Source of the DNA: Acidipropionibacterium acidipropionici | GTDB taxonomy: Bacteria > Actinomycetota > Actinomycetes > Propionibacteriales > Propionibacteriaceae | DNA length: 64,000 bases | Assembly (NCBI RefSeq): GCF_001441165.1 | Contig: NZ_CP013126.1 | Location: 2,943,551 to 3,007,550, forward strand | Direction: 5' to 3' | Shown here: positions 60,603-64,000 of the stretch, one piece after another | Numbering within the stretch: the stretch's first letter is position 1 | Layout of the letters: the number at the start of each line of letters is the position of its first letter | Program-made: the position numbers and the translations under genes | Notes under the pieces: model-generated | What the model was told of the DNA's origin: nothing | What the model saw: the letters and a program-made list of their open reading frames with translations, nothing else | Databases searched by the model: none

Positions 60603-61262
60603 CTACCCTTCGAGTCGCCGCTGCCTGCGCTCCTGGCGGCGCATCGCCCGCCGCTCCTCGTCGGTGTACCACTCCGCAGCGTCGGGCCCCAGCACCGAGA
60701 CGCCGCCCATGAGCACGAAGCCGTTCAGCTCCAGGACGGGGCCGGTGCGCGAGGCCCGCAGCCCCTTGGTGTCGACCCCTCCCATCACGGGCACCAGATT
60801 GCTGAGGACGCGGACCCCCTCGGGGACCCTGATGGACGCCCCTCCCATCACGATGATGCAGCTCACCCGCACGGAGCCCTCCGCGGGCCAGATGCTGTCC
60901 CGGAGGTCCAGATCGAGGCCGCCGAACAGGGCGTAGGCGCCCACCGTGGAGGGGGCGATCCAGTCCCCCTGACGCGCGGCCCCGCTGAGCAGCGCGATCA
61001 TGGTCTCGCGGCGTCCGACCCCGGCCTGCGAGACCCGCAGCGCGGGCAGCGCGGCCTCGGCGGGCTGCTCGCGCAGCTGCTCGGGCAGATCGGCCACCAG
61101 GGCGTCGAGCTCGTCGCGGAACCGTGCCGCGACCGCCCGGTCGCTGCGGTCCTGGTACTCGGCGTCCTGGAGGTATCCGGCGGCGTAGGCGTCGCCGAGC
61201 CGGGAGATGGCGGTGTCCCGGTCGGCGAAGCCGGCGCGGACCCTGGGAAGATCGGCGGTCAC
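60603..61262 (-). CDS. DUF1707 protein with LiaF-like C-terminal domain
   Basis: The 219-residue protein has the DUF1707 start R-V-R-A-G-F-A-D-R-D-T-A-I-S-R-L-G-D-A-Y-A-x-G-Y-L and a C-terminal beta-helix-like part (V-M-G-G-A-S-I-R-V-P, V-M-G-G-V-D and V-L-M-G-G-V-S-V-L-G), which is the cell-wall-active-antibiotic-response/LiaF-C repeat. There is no membrane helix. Such proteins respond to envelope stress in actinobacteria. The GTG is 6 nt after TAGGCT, though GGGAGG directly abuts the start. Confidence 0.82.
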   Translation of the reverse strand: MTADLPRVRAGFADRDTAISRLGDAYAAGYLQDAEYQDRSDRAVAARFRDELDALVADLPEQLREQPAEAALPALRVSQAGVGRRETMIALLSGAARQGDWIAPSTVGAYALFGGLDLDLRDSIWPAEGSVRVSCIIVMGGASIRVPEGVRVLSNLVPVMGGVDTKGLRASRTGPVLELNGFVLMGGVSVLGPDAAEWYTDEERRAMRRQERRQRRLEG

Positions 61263-61268
61263 CCTCCC

Positions 61269-61274
61269 AGCCTA
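61269..61274 (-). promoter_or_regulatory. Putative -10 element for leaderless DUF1707 gene
   Basis: TAGGCT on the minus strand is 6 nt before the GTG at 61262. The intervening GGGAGG is too close to the start to be a normal ribosome site. Confidence 0.48.
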
Positions 61275-61290
61275 CGGCCTGCCGTGGCGG

Positions 61291-62175
61291 TCAGTGCACG
61301 ACTGCCAGCGGGGATCGGGAGTGGGCCATGATGCCGCGGATCACGCCCCCGGCGGTCCACCCGAGGATCGGATGGCGCTTCATGCCGACGATGAGCAGGT
61401 CCACGTCCTCGGAGATGCCGACCAGCTCATCGACGGCCTGGCCGCACAGCACCTTGGTGTCCAGCTCCACATTCGGGAAGTCGGCGGCCACCGGGTCGAC
61501 GACCCCCTGGAGGTGGCGGGCGTTCTCGGCCAGGAAATGCTCCATCGCATCGTCGGTGAGCTGGTAGCCGCCGGCGGCGCCCGGCGGCAGCGGCGGGGCG
61601 ACGGTGATCACCTGGAGGGTCGCGCCGTACCGGGCGGCCTCCTCGAATCCGAAGCGCAGCGCCGCGGTGCCGGTGCTCTGCGGCCCGACGGCCACCGCTA
61701 TCCGCTTCTTGTCGCCGACCGGCTGAGGAGTCGAGGCCCGGGAGATCACAACCACCGGGCATGCCGACATGCCGGAGACCGCCACCGAGGTGGAGCCGAC
61801 GAACATCCGCTCCAGGCCGCTGGCCGCCCTCCTGCCGACGACGATGAGATCGGCCTGGCGGCTGCGATCGGCCAGCACGGCGGCCGGATTGCCGAGCACC
61901 ACCTGGCCGCGGACCCGGTCGGCGGGGCAGCCGGCGTCCACGGCCTCCTTCCTGGCGTCCTCGACGACGACCTGGCCGGCCTCCTGAAGTGCACTGGGGT
62001 CGTAGACGACTCCCCAGGCACCGGCCACCGCCGCGTCGTCGACGGCGTGCAGGAGCAGCAGGTCGGCATCAAGGGTGACCGCATGTCCAGCGGCGTATCT
62101 GGCTGCTCTCAGGCCGTCCTCGGAGCCGTCGACTCCCGTGATGACCAGATGTGGGCGATTGGTTTCAGTGGACAT
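61291..62175 (-). CDS. Universal stress protein (tandem USP domains)
   Basis: The 294-residue protein has two USP domains. The first holds V-I-T-G-V-D-G-S-E-D-G and the ATP-type G-x2-G-x9-G-S/T region V-V-G-R-R-A-A-S-G-L-E-R-M-F-V-G-S-T; the second holds A-V-A-V-G-P-Q-S-T-G and V-G-M-K-R-H-P-I. Tandem USPs help survive starvation and hypoxia in actinobacteria. GAGGAGG precedes the ATG at 62175. A 19-bp palindrome lies 25-43 nt upstream. Confidence 0.9.
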   Translation of the reverse strand: MSTETNRPHLVITGVDGSEDGLRAARYAAGHAVTLDADLLLLHAVDDAAVAGAWGVVYDPSALQEAGQVVVEDARKEAVDAGCPADRVRGQVVLGNPAAVLADRSRQADLIVVGRRAASGLERMFVGSTSVAVSGMSACPVVVISRASTPQPVGDKKRIAVAVGPQSTGTAALRFGFEEAARYGATLQVITVAPPLPPGAAGGYQLTDDAMEHFLAENARHLQGVVDPVAADFPNVELDTKVLCGQAVDELVGISEDVDLLIVGMKRHPILGWTAGGVIRGIMAHSRSPLAVVH

Positions 62176-62199
62176 GACCGTCCTCCTCGTTCCGATCGA

Positions 62200-62218
62200 T
62201 TCCGGCGGGCCGCCGGAA
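62200..62218. promoter_or_regulatory. 19-bp palindrome upstream of the universal stress gene
   Basis: TTCCGGCGG-G-CCGCCGGAA (62200-62218) is a perfect inverted repeat in the leader, 25-43 nt before the USP start. It could be an operator or an mRNA hairpin. The rest of the 208-nt gap to 62383 holds no gene and no clear promoter. Confidence 0.4.
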
Positions 62219-62383
62219 CTGACGGTCCGCCCGCTCAAGACGGCGATGGCCTTGGCATCCATTGCCACCCCTGTTGTCGCGTACCCCGATTCTCTCACTG
62301 ATCAGGTACTTCGCGCTGGACCGGTGGTGGTACGGGCCGCCCCATCAACCAGAATGTGACCGATCCCACACGGGGCCGGCGGA

Positions 62384-63322
62384 TCAGCGATCCGCCTCGA
62401 ATGTGGTGCGGCCGCGCAGCTTGCGGGCCAGCTCGTCGTCGATCCCGTCGGCCAGCCGCGACATGATGCGCACCCCCTGGTGGAGGTGCTCGGCGACGAA
62501 GGGCCGGGCCATCAGCGACATCGTGACGAAGACCCGGTCCTGGTGGAGCGCGAAGCGCCCGTAGCGGGAGGCGACGTTGATGTCGTTGAGCACCTCGACG
62601 GCCCTGGAGCGCCCTTCGATGTCGTGGACCAGCACCGAGAACAGCAGCAGCTCCTCGGCGTCGGGGGTGGTTCGCACGAAGACCATCGTCGAGCCGACGC
62701 GGATCGCGTAGTCCCCCTCGGTGTCGCAGATCGGCTGGTGCCCGAACATGGCGGTGAGCTCCCGGGTCACCAGGCGATCGAGGTGGGCCTGGTCGACCGG
62801 CACGACCGCCTCCACGGTGCGCTCGGCCGGGGCCTCGCGGACCGGTTGCGAATCGGGCTGGAGGATCTCGGCCAGCTGGTCGGGGGCCAGGAAGACGGGG
62901 TGCTGGACGCCGAAGACGTCGCGCAGGGTGCGCACCCCCAGCACGGCCAGGTCCTGGCTGGTCTCCTGCGAGCGGTACACCCAGAAGTCCTGACAGGGAT
63001 GGGCCCCCTCGGCGTCGGGGGCCTGCCAGCCGAGCTCGGCGAGGTCCTCGGCCTGGTCGGTCGACAGCCGGAAGGCCTCACCCAGGCTGGCGTTGCTGGA
63101 GGCCTGGGCCAGGATCATCGGCTCCTGGGCGGGGTCTGCGGGATCCTCCTGGGTGAATCGCAGGTAGGGCGCCGGTTCATCACTGGTCGACAGCGTCCCG
63201 ATGGTGAGCTCTCCGTTGTCGTCGATGACGGAGATCACCTCGGCGAGCCGGTCGGTGAACTGCGACCAGGCCTCCGCCGTGCTGCGATCCAGATCGAACT
63301 CGAAATCCAGTGGCTCCTCCAT
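62384..63322 (-). CDS. YbjN/T3SS-chaperone-fold protein
   Basis: The 312-residue protein has two alpha/beta domains of the YbjN-type peptide-binding chaperone fold: the first spans about residues 1-125 (with F-W-V-Y-R and Q-D-L-A-V-L-G), the second about 160-310 (V-F-V-R-T-T-P, L-L-F-S-V-L-V-H-D, L-N-D-I-N). Such tandem proteins are widespread in actinobacteria; the partner is unknown. The ATG is 6 nt after TAGGTT without a ribosome site. Confidence 0.75.
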   Translation of the reverse strand: MEEPLDFEFDLDRSTAEAWSQFTDRLAEVISVIDDNGELTIGTLSTSDEPAPYLRFTQEDPADPAQEPMILAQASSNASLGEAFRLSTDQAEDLAELGWQAPDAEGAHPCQDFWVYRSQETSQDLAVLGVRTLRDVFGVQHPVFLAPDQLAEILQPDSQPVREAPAERTVEAVVPVDQAHLDRLVTRELTAMFGHQPICDTEGDYAIRVGSTMVFVRTTPDAEELLLFSVLVHDIEGRSRAVEVLNDINVASRYGRFALHQDRVFVTMSLMARPFVAEHLHQGVRIMSRLADGIDDELARKLRGRTTFEADR

Positions 63323-63328
63323 GTGGCC

Positions 63329-63334
63329 AACCTA
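63329..63334 (-). promoter_or_regulatory. Putative -10 element for leaderless YbjN-like gene
   Basis: TAGGTT on the minus strand is 6 nt before the ATG at 63322. Confidence 0.5.
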
Positions 63335-63382
63335 GCAACTCCGGACCCGGGCGTGCTGGCAACGACGGGGCCGTGCCGCCGA

Positions 63383-63964
63383 TCAGAATCCGGCGCGGTA
63401 GAAGTCCTGCCAGGAGCGGCTGGCGGTGGGTCCCCGCTGGCCCTGGTAGCGGTTGCTGGTCGAGGGGTCGGAGCCGTAGGGGTGCTCGGCCGGGCTGGAC
63501 AGCGCGAAGAAGCAGAGCTGGCCGATCTTCATCCCGGGCCACAGAGCGATGGGCAGGGTGGCCACATTGGACAGCTCGAGGGTGACGTGTCCGGTGAAAC
63601 CGGGGTCGATGAACCCGGCGGTGGAGTGGGTGAGCAGACCGAGACGGCCGAGCGACGACTTTCCCTCCAGACGGGCGGCCAGATGGTCGGGAACCGTGAC
63701 CTGTTCGCGGGTGGAGGCCAGCACGAACTCCCCGGGATGCAGCACGAAGGGCTCCTCGGGCGACTCCTCCACCAGATGGGTGAGCTCAGGCTGGTCCTGG
63801 GCCGGGTCGATCATCGGGTACTTGTGATTGTCGAAGAGTCGGAAGTAGCGGTCCAGGCAGACGTCGATGCTGGAGGGCTGCACCAGGGCCGGATCGTAGG
63901 GGTCCAGGACGATGTGCCCGGCGTCTATCTCGGTGCGGATCTCACGGTCTGACAGAAGGCTCAC
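63383..63964 (-). CDS. dcd: dCTP deaminase
   Basis: The 193-residue trimeric enzyme of the dUTPase superfamily deaminates dCTP. Visible are [14 protein letters not shown], the catalytic-Glu region [17 protein letters not shown] and the C-terminal Y-Q-G-Q-R-G-P-T. The R-L-E-G-K-S-S motif is shared by both the dUTP-forming and the bifunctional dUMP-forming (actinobacterial) types, so the product is not decided. The GTG is 7 nt after TAGGGT. Confidence 0.93.
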   Translation of the reverse strand: MSLLSDREIRTEIDAGHIVLDPYDPALVQPSSIDVCLDRYFRLFDNHKYPMIDPAQDQPELTHLVEESPEEPFVLHPGEFVLASTREQVTVPDHLAARLEGKSSLGRLGLLTHSTAGFIDPGFTGHVTLELSNVATLPIALWPGMKIGQLCFFALSSPAEHPYGSDPSTSNRYQGQRGPTASRSWQDFYRAGF

Positions 63965-63971
63965 GCCCTCG

Positions 63972-63977
63972 ACCCTA
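63972..63977 (-). promoter_or_regulatory. Putative -10 element for leaderless dcd
   Basis: TAGGGT on the minus strand is 7 nt before the GTG at 63964. The window ends 23 bases further on. Confidence 0.5.
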
Positions 63978-64000
63978 CGGCACCGCCCCGCGGACTCTCC

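Noticed and set aside
36885-63964. Presence of both dut and dcd as a nucleotide-metabolism cluster
   Set aside because: They are 26 kb apart in unrelated contexts; both are ordinary housekeeping genes.

Overview
The window is about 64 kb of chromosome from a high-GC actinobacterium, most probably Propionibacteriaceae (Propionibacterium/Acidipropionibacterium/Cutibacterium type). Support comes from a pyrophosphate-dependent phosphofructokinase with a GGDD motif, complete actinobacterial core blocks (ftsR-garA-gcvH-like-DUF881-sbp, pgsA-patA-pimA, DUF3000-rnd-dxs, trmA-like/trkA pair/DUF3710/dut/DUF3093/DUF4193, sigA and sigB), paired topoisomerase IV genes, and many gene starts of the leaderless type. 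Genus assignment is inference. No phage, insertion sequence or CRISPR array is visible.

Layout. 1-2.1 kb: end of a lipid kinase gene, MTA/SAH nucleosidase, a YrdC/YciO-type protein and a TadE-like membrane protein. 2.2-4.6 kb: PPi-phosphofructokinase convergent with a YihY membrane protein. 4.65-15.75 kb: one minus-strand run that joins a division/FHA locus (two MerR-type regulators, bifunctional nuclease, GarA, a GcvH-like protein, DUF881-Sbp-DUF881, CDP-alcohol phosphatidyltransferase) to a phosphatidylinositol-mannoside locus (pimA, patA, PI-phosphate synthase, HIT protein, thrS). 15.9-16.9 kb: zinc alcohol dehydrogenase. 17.0-20.9 kb: an accessory minus-strand cluster that looks like an envelope or exopolysaccharide module: NodB-type lipoprotein, processive GT2 synthase, 59-aa one-helix protein, sortase-fold lipoprotein and GH26-type hydrolase. 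21.1-21.6 kb: four tRNA genes. 21.6-33.9 kb: PPK2, MsrB, DUF3000, RNase D, Dxs, aconitase, an rRNA/tRNA methyltransferase-like protein and a KimA-like potassium transporter. 34-38.5 kb: two TrkA proteins, a 95-bp tandem repeat, OB-fold protein, DUF3710, dUTPase, DUF3093, DUF4235, DUF4193. 38.7-43.5 kb: SepH, a phosphodiesterase-type protein, DUF5998, OPT transporter. 43.6-53.3 kb: App1 phosphatase, parC, carbonic anhydrase, a large anchored protein, a frameshifted MFS transporter, parE, DUF7455. 53.4-64 kb: GNAT protein, divergent sigA/sigB, hrpA, DUF1707 protein, universal stress protein, YbjN-like protein, dcd.

Main points of interest. (1) The GcvH homologue beside garA has Asp where the lipoyl-lysine should be and contains no lysine at all, so it cannot be a lipoyl carrier. 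(2) The 17.0-20.9 kb module combines polymer synthesis, a sortase fold, a hydrolase and a deacetylase fold. Its members carry unusual active-site changes (Asn for a NodB metal His, Asp at the usual sortase Arg position), and two of them are broken by frameshifts in short repeats. (3) A third frameshift of the same kind breaks an MFS gene. (4) Thirteen genes have a TANNNT hexamer exactly 6-7 nt before the start codon. (5) A perfect 18-bp palindrome lies upstream of aconitase, and a 95-bp tandem repeat follows the trkA pair.
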